From positions 1 through 12,068 of the forward strand of contig DEVX01000041.1 of the NCBI GenBank assembly GCA_002363515.1: a stretch of DNA of 12,068 nt, written 5' to 3'. Source of the stretch: Candidatus Saccharibacteria bacterium UBA3225. GTDB taxonomy: Bacteria; Patescibacteriota; Saccharimonadia; Saccharimonadales; Saccharimonadaceae. Of the stretch, positions 6,335-12,068 are shown in pieces. The notes below the pieces were generated by a model that made no database searches, had not been told where the DNA came from, and saw only the letters and a list, made by a program, of their open reading frames with translations. Position numbers and translations under genes: made by a program. Within the stretch, counting starts at the first letter, position 1; every line of letters begins with the position of its first letter.

Positions 6335-6967
6335 GTGAGTACAAAACGAAAATATATTGAAAGCCATTGGGGCGTTTTTGTCCTAAAAGGTATTGTTTCG
6401 CTATTTGCGGGATTCTATATGATGTTTACGCATCGTCAAGACGTCAACTTCTTAATTCAAGTTGTTGGTTGGACAATGCTTGCGCTAGCGATTATCGAAG
6501 TTGTCAATGTTGCACATCGCTCTAGCCGTCAGCGCAACTGGGGATTTCCGCTTGGTTTGGGCGTCGTCGAGATGGCGATTTCTGTTGCGCTTCTTTATAC
6601 TGTGAACCCTAACGCTACGCTCGCAGAACTTCTGCCACTTCGCCTATCGATGCTTGCCGCCTATGTATTAGTCGCGTCAATCATCACGGTCGTAATGGGC
6701 TTTCGCAGCTTTGATAACCTTACTGATCGTTTCATGTGGGTAGTAAACGGCATGCTTGGCTGTGTTCTAGGTTTTGTTATCTTTAACGCTGGAAACATTA
6801 GTGACGTGGCTCATATTATGCTATTCGGGACTTATCTTTTAATTAACGGTCTTACTGATCTATTCTTTGGTGTTCATTCAAAGGATGAAATGAAGGAGCT
6901 ACACGCTGAGCGTTCGGCTAGGCGTAAGAAAGCACTTGGCGCTTCCAGTAAAGGGGCGAAGAAGTAG
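6335..6967 (+). CDS. Six-helix membrane protein, DUF308/HdeD-like
   Basis: A 210-residue integral membrane protein with six predicted helices near residues 13-31, 39-59, 71-89, 103-122, 133-150 and 158-179. They are arranged as three helical pairs. The opening HWGVFVLKGIVSLFAGFYMM resembles the start of the DUF308/HdeD repeat (tryptophan, then a Gly-rich first helix). HdeD is linked to acid resistance in Escherichia coli, but the family at large is uncharacterised. The C-terminal 30 residues are very basic (SARRKKALG, KGAKK) and probably face the cytoplasm. The start is GTG with an AGGAG site. The next gene begins 2 nt after this stop, so the two are co-transcribed. Confidence 0.7.
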   Translation: MSTKRKYIESHWGVFVLKGIVSLFAGFYMMFTHRQDVNFLIQVVGWTMLALAIIEVVNVAHRSSRQRNWGFPLGLGVVEMAISVALLYTVNPNATLAELLPLRLSMLAAYVLVASIITVVMGFRSFDNLTDRFMWVVNGMLGCVLGFVIFNAGNISDVAHIMLFGTYLLINGLTDLFFGVHSKDEMKELHAERSARRKKALGASSKGAKK

Positions 6968-6969
6968 CC

Positions 6970-7917
6970 ATGTTTGGACCAAAAGCTCGTATTGAAAGAT
7001 ATCTAAAGAAAAATCCACAAATCAAAACTATTGTAGTGACGGGTTCGTATGGTCGCAAATCTGCAATTCGCGCCCTTGGTATGATACTCGGCCAGCAATT
7101 CGTCGTAACTATGGGCGTAAATAAAAATGTCGATGCTGATGTCGTTATTCTTGACTACAAGTCGTCAGCAGATTTTCCAGAAATAGAGCCAGATATTGTC
7201 GTAGTTACTAGTTGCCGAACCGACGAAGAGGCGCAACGTTTCTTCTCGATTGCGAATATCGCTAGGCGCGTGTTCGTGAACTTTAATGACGTTCCGCAAG
7301 AGTTCGCAAAATACCTCAAGAATCCCAACATATATACTTATGGCGACGAGCTCCCAGCCGACTTCTACTTCGAGAATAGCAGCTTCTCGCTTGATGGCTA
7401 TGAAGGCGATTTTATCGACGAAGAGCGCGACCGGCTTCATGTAAAGATTAAAATACTTGGCGAGCACAATATTCGTCCAATCATTATGGCTTGCGCAGTT
7501 GGTAAGCAATTCCAGATACCAAAAGAAAAATTAATCGCCGGCACCGACTCCATTGTGCCACTACATGGTCGCATGTCACCGGCAAAGGGTATTGGTGGAA
7601 CTATCGTAATTGACGATTCGGCCTATGTAGCCGCAGACGACGTAAAGCTTGGCTGTATGACAATAATGGCATTAGAATCTCCAGCAAAAACCGTCATCAT
7701 TGACGACGTGAACAAAATTAAAGCCATAAATACGGAGCTTTTGACGGATATTTGCGTCTTGGGGAGCACTACTGGCACTGACCCTGAAAACCCAAAAATT
7801 CATTATTTTGAAGAAGAAGTCGACCTAATCCATTATATCGGCGAACGTGCCGAAGAGGGTGGCCTTATTCTATTAGAAATTCCATTACCAGAGATTATAG
7901 AGTCTTATATTTGGTAA
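6970..7917 (+). CDS. Degenerate Mur-ligase-like protein
   Basis: A 315-residue protein with the Mur ligase three-part order but eroded motifs. The nucleotide loop reads VTGSYGRKSA (23-32): the usual GKT/GKS is replaced by GRKS, with Lys one place late. The central segment has GEHNIRPIIMACAVG (164-178), close to the Mur 'G.HN..N..AA' motif. The C-terminal domain starts at LHGRMSP (198-204) followed by IDDSAYVAADD (214-224), near the Mur 'DDSYNA.P' motif with one extra residue. The terminal KGS of MurF is replaced by LLEIPLPE. It is about 100 residues shorter than the MurF-like protein at 2251. It lies 2 nt after the DUF308-like gene. The frame is intact, so it is expressed rather than a pseudogene. 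It may be a ligase with altered chemistry or a non-catalytic relative. Confidence 0.7.
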   Translation: MFGPKARIERYLKKNPQIKTIVVTGSYGRKSAIRALGMILGQQFVVTMGVNKNVDADVVILDYKSSADFPEIEPDIVVVTSCRTDEEAQRFFSIANIARRVFVNFNDVPQEFAKYLKNPNIYTYGDELPADFYFENSSFSLDGYEGDFIDEERDRLHVKIKILGEHNIRPIIMACAVGKQFQIPKEKLIAGTDSIVPLHGRMSPAKGIGGTIVIDDSAYVAADDVKLGCMTIMALESPAKTVIIDDVNKIKAINTELLTDICVLGSTTGTDPENPKIHYFEEEVDLIHYIGERAEEGGLILLEIPLPEIIESYIW

Positions 7918-7946
7918 TACCTCTTTAATAAAAGTGGAGATTATTA

Positions 7947-7952
7947 TAAAAT
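7947..7952 (+). promoter_or_regulatory. -10 box for the parA operon
   Basis: TAAAAT (7947-7952, 5/6) ends 6 nt before ATG 7959; an overlapping TATAAA (7945-7950) is an alternative. The upstream TTTAAT at 7924-7929, 17 bp away, is a weak -35 box. GGAGA at 7936-7940 lies 18 nt before the ATG, too far for an SD and upstream of the -10 box. A leaderless mRNA is likely. Confidence 0.6.
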
Positions 7953-7958
7953 AGACAT

Positions 7959-8732
7959 ATGGCAAAGGTGATTACGGTTACCAATCAAAAAGGAGGTGTT
8001 GGTAAGACTACGACGTCTATCAACTTAGCATTTTATCTTGCAAAGAAGAACAGAACAGTATTGTTAATAGATTTTGATCCTCAGGGAAATGCCACCTCTG
8101 GACTCGGCATAGACAAACGCAACCTCAAAGAAACCATGTGCGATGTCATGCTTGGTGAGACTGAATTGAAGAATGTAATTTGCCAGGCTAACCAAAAAAT
8201 TAAGAAGTTATTTGTCGCGCCAACCATGCCCGAACTTGCGAATGTCGAAGTCCAAATGGCCGATATGGAAGATAAATTCCGCATTCTAAAGAAGGCTATT
8301 GATTCAATCAAGGATGAATACGACTATATTATTATCGATAGTCCGCCGAGCTTATCATTACTAACGGTCAATGGCATGATTGCCGCTGATTATCTTTTGC
8401 TTCCAGTTCAGACGGAATTCTACGCACTAGAAGGCGTTGCGCAGCTACTTGAGAGTATGAATCTAGTCAAGAAAGCAATGAACCCAAAACTCAAACTACT
8501 TGGCGTCCTTGCTACGATGTATGATCGTCGCACGGTCCTTAGCTCACAAACGCTAGCGGAGCTGAAGCGATATTTTAAAGACAAGGTATTTGAGACTACA
8601 ATCCCACGCAACGTTCGCCTGGCCGAGGCGCCAAGTCATGGCGTTGCTATTGGTCAGTACGACCGCTTTAGTAAAGGTGCAAAAGCATACAAATCGTTAG
8701 CCGATGAAGTATTGGAAAGGACTGAAAAATGA
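7959..8732 (+). CDS. parA: Chromosome partition ATPase ParA/Soj
   Basis: ParA/Soj-type ATPase that binds DNA non-specifically in its ATP form and drives segregation of ParB-bound origin regions. At 257 residues it matches chromosomal Soj proteins. The deviant Walker A motif KGGVGKTT (11-18) carries both signature lysines. IDFDPQGN (37-44) is the A' motif and IIIDSPPS (124-131) the Walker B. The C-terminal AEAPSHGVAIGQYD block is diagnostic of Soj. There is no N-terminal HTH, unlike plasmid ParA of type Ia. ATG 7959 is supported because the conserved first strand (KVITVTNQKGG) starts at residue 3. The stop overlaps the ParB start (ATGA, 8729-8732). Confidence 0.97.
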   Translation: MAKVITVTNQKGGVGKTTTSINLAFYLAKKNRTVLLIDFDPQGNATSGLGIDKRNLKETMCDVMLGETELKNVICQANQKIKKLFVAPTMPELANVEVQMADMEDKFRILKKAIDSIKDEYDYIIIDSPPSLSLLTVNGMIAADYLLLPVQTEFYALEGVAQLLESMNLVKKAMNPKLKLLGVLATMYDRRTVLSSQTLAELKRYFKDKVFETTIPRNVRLAEAPSHGVAIGQYDRFSKGAKAYKSLADEVLERTEK

Positions 8733-9607
8733 GCGCACGCGGACTAGGGAGGGGTTTTGAGGCGTTAATTCCGACGGAGAATATCGATTCCACTTTTGAC
8801 CCAACGGCTGACGAAGATGCGAAAGATAGCAAATTGCGCGAAATAAAGGTGTCCGACATTGAGCCGGACCCAGACCAGCCGCGACGCGATTTTAAGCCTG
8901 AGCAACTACAGGCATTGGCCAACTCAATTAAAGAACACGGCGTATTGCAGCCTATTGTCGTAACGAAAGATGGCAACAAATATAAGATCGTTGCCGGAGA
9001 ACGTCGTTGGCGCGCGTCTAAAATTGCCGAAATAGAAAAAATTCCCGCAATTGTGCGGTCATTAGATGCGCAGAACCGGCTAGAGCTGTCACTTATTGAA
9101 AACGTTCAGCGTGAAGATCTAAATGCCATCGAGACGGCAACCGCATATGCGAAACTCAAAAACCAATTCAATATGAGTTCCGAGGAAGTCGCTAAGCGTG
9201 TTGGCAAGAGCGAGTCTGCCGTCATTAATACTATGCGCTTGTTAAGCCTGCCGGAAGAAGCGAAGCATGCGATGGTCGAACATAAACTATCCGAAGGACA
9301 AATGCGTCCATTAATTACCGCTACGCCAGAGCAAATCAAGGCAGTTTTGCCGAAAATCATCAACGAAAGCTGGAGCGCTCGTAAAGTCGAGCAATATATG
9401 GTGGAAGTAAAAGCGCGTGCTAAAGCGGCCCAAAAAGCCGAGGAACGCCCAGTGAGCGCCGAGAGTGAGTCTCGTGCTGCTGCACTTAGCAAAAAGCTAG
9501 GGGTTGGCGTAAAGGTTCGCACGAATGCGCGTGGTTCCGGCGATATTGTACTAAAGTTTAAAGACGAGAAGGAGTTTGAAAAACTATGTTCAATACTAAC
9601 AGCGTAA
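8729..9607 (+). CDS. parB: Chromosome partition protein ParB/Spo0J
   Basis: ParB/Spo0J CTPase clamp that loads at parS sites and stimulates ParA. In 292 residues it shows the N-terminal ParA-contact motif RGLGRGFEALI (4-14). The ParB/Srx domain begins near DIEPDPDQPRR (43-53), with the CTP-binding GERRWRA (90-96) and the ENVQRED motif (124-130). A helix-turn-helix region for parS lies around SSEEVAKRVGKSESAVINTMRLLSL (150-174). The C-terminal dimerisation region is near 250-292. The linker (about 225-250) is Ala/Lys/Glu-rich. An AAAGGA SD (8716-8721) sits 7 nt before the ATG. The start overlaps the parA stop by 4 nt, and the end overlaps frr by 22 nt. I found no full parS palindrome in the window. 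Confidence 0.96.
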   Translation: MSARGLGRGFEALIPTENIDSTFDPTADEDAKDSKLREIKVSDIEPDPDQPRRDFKPEQLQALANSIKEHGVLQPIVVTKDGNKYKIVAGERRWRASKIAEIEKIPAIVRSLDAQNRLELSLIENVQREDLNAIETATAYAKLKNQFNMSSEEVAKRVGKSESAVINTMRLLSLPEEAKHAMVEHKLSEGQMRPLITATPEQIKAVLPKIINESWSARKVEQYMVEVKARAKAAQKAEERPVSAESESRAAALSKKLGVGVKVRTNARGSGDIVLKFKDEKEFEKLCSILTA

Positions 9608-10128
9608 AAAACAAGATGGCCACCGTGGTCGAACATTTTAAAGAAGAGTTAAAAAAAGTACGTACTGGCCGTGCGCATCCTGATATGCTTGCTAATGTCA
9701 GAGCAGAAGTATACGGCCAAATGTCGCCACTCAATCAAATTGCCAACGTGACCGTCCAGGGCGCAACTATGCTCTTAATCACTCCATATGACACATCAAA
9801 CATTGGCAAGATTTCCGCTGCCATTCGCGCCGACCAATCACTCGGTCTCAACCCATCTGATGATGGTCGCGTAATTCGCGTGCCGATTCCTCCACTTACA
9901 GAAGAGCGCCGCAAGGAAATCGTGAAGACTACGAGCGCAAAGGTCGAGGAGGCGAAAATTGCCCTTCGCAAAGCACGCGATGATGCGCGCAAGGATATCA
10001 AGGCTGCTGAATTAGCCGAGGATGCCAAGAAGCGCGCCGAAAAAGAAGTCGATGATATTATCAAAGACTTTAATGCTGAAATTGACAAGTTGTTCTCTGA
10101 AAAAGAAGCAGAAATAATGAAAATCTAA
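9586..10128 (+). CDS. frr: Ribosome recycling factor
   Basis: Ribosome recycling factor, which with EF-G splits the post-termination ribosome. It is 180 residues; E. coli RRF is 185. The tRNA-mimic long-helix domain opens with FKEELKKVRTGRAHP (18-32), containing the family's RTGRA. Domain II ends in the conserved VPIPPLTEERRKEIVK stretch. The C-terminal helices include RKARDDARKDIK and end IDKLFSEKEAEIMKI, as in other RRFs. The start at 9586 lies inside the parB end (22-nt overlap). It is supported because RTGR then falls at residue 26, near E. coli position 28, and because AAGGAG (9569-9574) lies 11 nt upstream. Many bacteria keep frr beside pyrH and tsf; here it follows parAB. Confidence 0.97.
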   Translation: MFNTNSVKNKMATVVEHFKEELKKVRTGRAHPDMLANVRAEVYGQMSPLNQIANVTVQGATMLLITPYDTSNIGKISAAIRADQSLGLNPSDDGRVIRVPIPPLTEERRKEIVKTTSAKVEEAKIALRKARDDARKDIKAAELAEDAKKRAEKEVDDIIKDFNAEIDKLFSEKEAEIMKI

Positions 10129-10148
10129 GGAAAGGGCAAAAACGCAAC

Positions 10149-11378
10149 ATGGAAGAAAAGGGTGGCGAGTCGAGCCAGAACAACGAGAAAGCCGTATCGA
10201 AGAATTATGTTGATTCTAAGATAGCAATGACGACAATTTTAGTAGTAGTCTTTGGTGCCGTATTCGTACTTGGTCTAGTGCTTATAGGTATTCAGGTATC
10301 GAACAAATGCACTAATAATACTGACGAGCAAAGTGGACAGACTGCCGTCGGGCCGATAATGGAGTCAATTGAAGTTGATTACGATAATGTTTATGTTGAC
10401 TATAATGTGCCATCGAGCGATTCAAAGGAAGTTACGAACTCTTTCTTAGCGCTAAATGGAGTCAAAGACGAGGAGTACGCGATTATTCATAGCTCATCGG
10501 AGCTAGATGATTTCGTAGATGCTATAAATTCGGTCAAGGCCAATGATGGTGTTCCATTTGTCTATTCCGTTGGTTCCGATTTCTTTAAGACTGGCTCTAT
10601 TATCGCAGTCGCAAAGGAAGCTGCCGGTTTTAGCGTGATGGATATTGAAAAAGTAACACGCGACGAGTCTTACAATATTCATATTGATGGGTCATACTCA
10701 ACGCTTAGGGGAGATTCTGGTGTTAGAGGTAGTGTGACTCTTATTCAGATTCAGAACATTCAGCCGAAGACGGTTACGGTCAGTTGGGATGCAAGCGAGC
10801 ATGATAACACGGCTGATATACCGGTTAAAAAGCCGATAGTGTATTTGTATCCGACGAAGACTACGAAGGTTAATGTTATGCTAAGTAACCCTGAGCGCTT
10901 AACTACAGACTACCCAGATTACCAAAAAGGATGGACTGTAACGGCACAGCCGAACGGCACGCTCACGGATCAAAATGGTAAAAAATATTACGCCTTATAT
11001 TATGAGTCGAAGAACACTAAGAAGTATAGTTCGGACAGTCTCAAAGAAGGATTTGTAGTGTCTCGAGAAAACGTAGAGTCATTCCTGGACGAAAAACTTG
11101 CGGTTTTGGGCCTGAATTTCAAAGAACGCGAGGAGTTTATAACCTATTGGGCGGGTATTCTCGAAGAAAAACCATACACTTTCATTCGTTTTCAGACCGC
11201 GGCTGAAATAGAGAAAAATATGGGATTAATCGTCACTCCAAAGCCAGATACAATGATTCGCATTGTGATGGAATATCAAAATCTCGACACTAAAATCGAA
11301 ACAAAGCCACAGCAGCTATCGCCGGTTAGTCGTCAGGGCTTCACGGTGGTAGAATGGGGCGGAACGGAAATTAAGTAA
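10149..11378 (+). CDS. Membrane-anchored protein with a KPIVYLYP...EWGG domain
   Basis: A 409-residue protein with an acidic/polar N-terminus, one transmembrane helix (about 26-50) and a large probably extracytoplasmic part. Residues about 107-213 (from EEYAIIHSSSELDDF) weakly resemble PrcB-type domains; I hold this loosely. Residues about 227-409 form a second domain: KKPIVYLYP (227-235), TTDYPDYQKGWTV (252-264), YYALYYE (280-286), FLDEKLAVLGL (312-322), EEFITYW (328-334), PKPDTMIR (364-371) and GFTVVEWGG (397-405). I recognise this pattern from uncharacterised proteins of Clostridia and other gut or oral bacteria, but know no function. It follows frr by 20 nt, with only a weak purine-rich stretch upstream, and overlaps the next gene by one base. 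Confidence 0.75.
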   Translation: MEEKGGESSQNNEKAVSKNYVDSKIAMTTILVVVFGAVFVLGLVLIGIQVSNKCTNNTDEQSGQTAVGPIMESIEVDYDNVYVDYNVPSSDSKEVTNSFLALNGVKDEEYAIIHSSSELDDFVDAINSVKANDGVPFVYSVGSDFFKTGSIIAVAKEAAGFSVMDIEKVTRDESYNIHIDGSYSTLRGDSGVRGSVTLIQIQNIQPKTVTVSWDASEHDNTADIPVKKPIVYLYPTKTTKVNVMLSNPERLTTDYPDYQKGWTVTAQPNGTLTDQNGKKYYALYYESKNTKKYSSDSLKEGFVVSRENVESFLDEKLAVLGLNFKEREEFITYWAGILEEKPYTFIRFQTAAEIEKNMGLIVTPKPDTMIRIVMEYQNLDTKIETKPQQLSPVSRQGFTVVEWGGTEIK

Positions 11379-11626
11379 TGGCTGAAAAAAGAGAAGCGTT
11401 TTGGGAAAAACAGGCGAGCAAAAAGATGATATTCTTTTGCTTTCTGCTGATTATAGTCACATTTATCTGTTTTGGCGGCACATACCTACAAGCTAAAATA
11501 ACAAAACAGGAAAAACCAGATGAGATTTGGACCGACAGCACTACTAGCTACGACGAAAAGGTTAGGCGGCAAGAAGAGCTGAATCGTTCCGTTATGGATT
11601 CTAGGGAAGGAATTGTTAAAGAATGA
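11378..11626 (+). CDS. Small single-pass membrane protein, unknown
   Basis: No family recognised. The protein is 82 residues with a charged N-terminus, one hydrophobic helix (about 17-36) and a charged, Glu/Lys/Asp-rich tail likely to lie outside the membrane (or inside, if inverted). It is joined by a TAATG overlap to the preceding gene and by an ATGA overlap to the following one. This tight packing supports it as a real gene and suggests joint production with both neighbours. The tail contains a short stretch likely to be helical (DEKVRRQEELNRS) that could mediate contact with a partner. Confidence 0.7.
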   Translation: MAEKREAFWEKQASKKMIFFCFLLIIVTFICFGGTYLQAKITKQEKPDEIWTDSTTSYDEKVRRQEELNRSVMDSREGIVKE

Positions 11627-11988
11627 AGATTATAGAGAAAAAATGCCCAAATTGCCATGCTAACTTAGAATTCGATGTTGGCGAGGCGAATGTTAAATGT
11701 CCAAACTGCCGCCGCGCTTATGCCGTGGAATACGATAAAGATTTTGTAGATCCAGAAGTCAGATTAAAAGCAAAAGATATTCAACTAAAATTGCTCGACA
11801 GCGTTGATCAATCGCTGAAGTTTAGAAAGGTTATCGTTGTAGTCGTTGCAATTGCTACGCTCGTAATAATTGGTTTTTCTATATTTTTTGCAATCAAGAT
11901 AAACAAAGACTTCGAAGATTCGCGTCAGGAGTTCAATAAGACTCGCGATAGGATAATGGACGATTTTGAGGACCATTTCGACGAATAA
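11623..11988 (+). CDS. Zinc-ribbon membrane protein, unknown
   Basis: A 121-residue protein with an N-terminal zinc ribbon made of two CPNC knuckles, KKCPNCHANLEF (6-17) and VKCPNCRRAY (29-38), 17 residues apart. Four cysteines could bind one zinc ion. A charged linker leads to one hydrophobic helix (about 69-92), then a polar, Asp/Glu-rich C-terminal tail likely to be helical. The ribbon would be cytoplasmic and the tail outside, if the usual topology holds. Zinc ribbons of this kind often mediate protein or nucleic-acid contact; the partner is unknown. It overlaps the previous gene by 4 nt (ATGA). No hairpin terminator follows before the tRNA promoter. Confidence 0.75.
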   Translation: MKIIEKKCPNCHANLEFDVGEANVKCPNCRRAYAVEYDKDFVDPEVRLKAKDIQLKLLDSVDQSLKFRKVIVVVVAIATLVIIGFSIFFAIKINKDFEDSRQEFNKTRDRIMDDFEDHFDE

Positions 11989-11999
11989 TCGCCTTACGC

Positions 12000-12028
12000 T
12001 TGAAGCTACCGCTTATCTGTGGTAAAAT
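12000..12028 (+). promoter_or_regulatory. Promoter of the tRNA gene
   Basis: TTGAAG (12000-12005, 4/6), a 17-bp spacer and TAAAAT (12023-12028, 5/6) with a TGG extension at 12020-12022. The start is expected near 12035, a few bases before the mature tRNA 5' end at 12038. The tRNA would thus carry an almost absent 5' leader. Confidence 0.75.
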
Positions 12029-12037
12029 ATATGCAGT

Positions 12038-12068
12038 GCCGCGATAGCTCAGTTGGTAGAGCGCATCC
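12038..12068 (+). tRNA. 5' part of a tRNA gene, cut by the window edge
   Basis: GCCGCGA (12038-12044) fits a 7-nt acceptor strand and TA fills positions 8-9. GCTC (12047-12050) and GAGC (12059-12062) form the D stem around AGTTGGTA. After G12063, CATCC (12064-12068) would be the 5' strand of the anticodon stem. The anticodon lies beyond the edge. The acceptor and anticodon-stem bases look to me like some bacterial tRNA-Thr(GGU) genes, but the isotype is not proven. Confidence 0.9.

Noticed and set aside
7923..7934. CTTT...AAAG inverted repeat after the degenerate Mur gene
   Set aside because: A four-base AT-rich stem with no T-tract; too weak for a terminator.

Overview
The window is a dense stretch of a small bacterial genome, about 97% genic by my count of the intergenic gaps. 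UGA works as an ordinary stop: alkD, the MurF-like gene, parA and the 82-residue membrane gene all end in TGA, and no real gene reads through it. This argues against Gracilibacteria/Absconditabacteria, which recode UGA. The gene mix suggests Patescibacteria (CPR), most likely Candidatus Saccharibacteria (TM7). The clues are divergent Mur-ligase paralogues, tandem FemAB-type transferases, a single-domain Erm/KsgA-like methylase, moderate GC and very compact operons. That placement is my inference; there is no rRNA in the window to confirm it.

Layout. (1) 25-720, minus strand: AlkD-type DNA glycosylase. It is divergent from (2) the plus-strand operon 784-2172: small two-helix membrane protein, SpoU/TrmH RNA methyltransferase, and a short Erm/KsgA-like adenine methyltransferase. 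The operon ends at a rho-independent terminator (2203-2233). (3) 2251-6266, a cell-wall cluster: MurF-like ligase, alpha/beta hydrolase and two tandem FemAB-like transferases, the second with its own promoter. (4) 6335-7917: a six-helix DUF308/HdeD-like membrane protein and a degenerate Mur-ligase-like protein. (5) 7959-11988, a probable six-gene operon: parA, parB, frr, then three small-to-medium membrane-anchored proteins of unknown role. (6) From 12038 to the window edge: the 5' half of a tRNA gene with its own promoter.

The genes cover DNA repair, RNA methylation, cell-wall precursor and cross-bridge assembly, chromosome partition and ribosome recycling. All are chromosomal housekeeping or near-housekeeping themes. 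I see no phage, transposon, CRISPR or toxin-antitoxin signature.

The most striking signal is regulatory. Five of the six operon-leading protein genes have a -10 box ending only 6-7 nt before the start codon and no usable Shine-Dalgarno, so they are probably transcribed as leaderless mRNAs. Most of these -10 boxes carry the extended TGn motif. Internal genes instead begin at stop-start overlaps or short gaps, often with an SD. The alkD and 784 promoters face each other and share one nearly palindromic -35 box.
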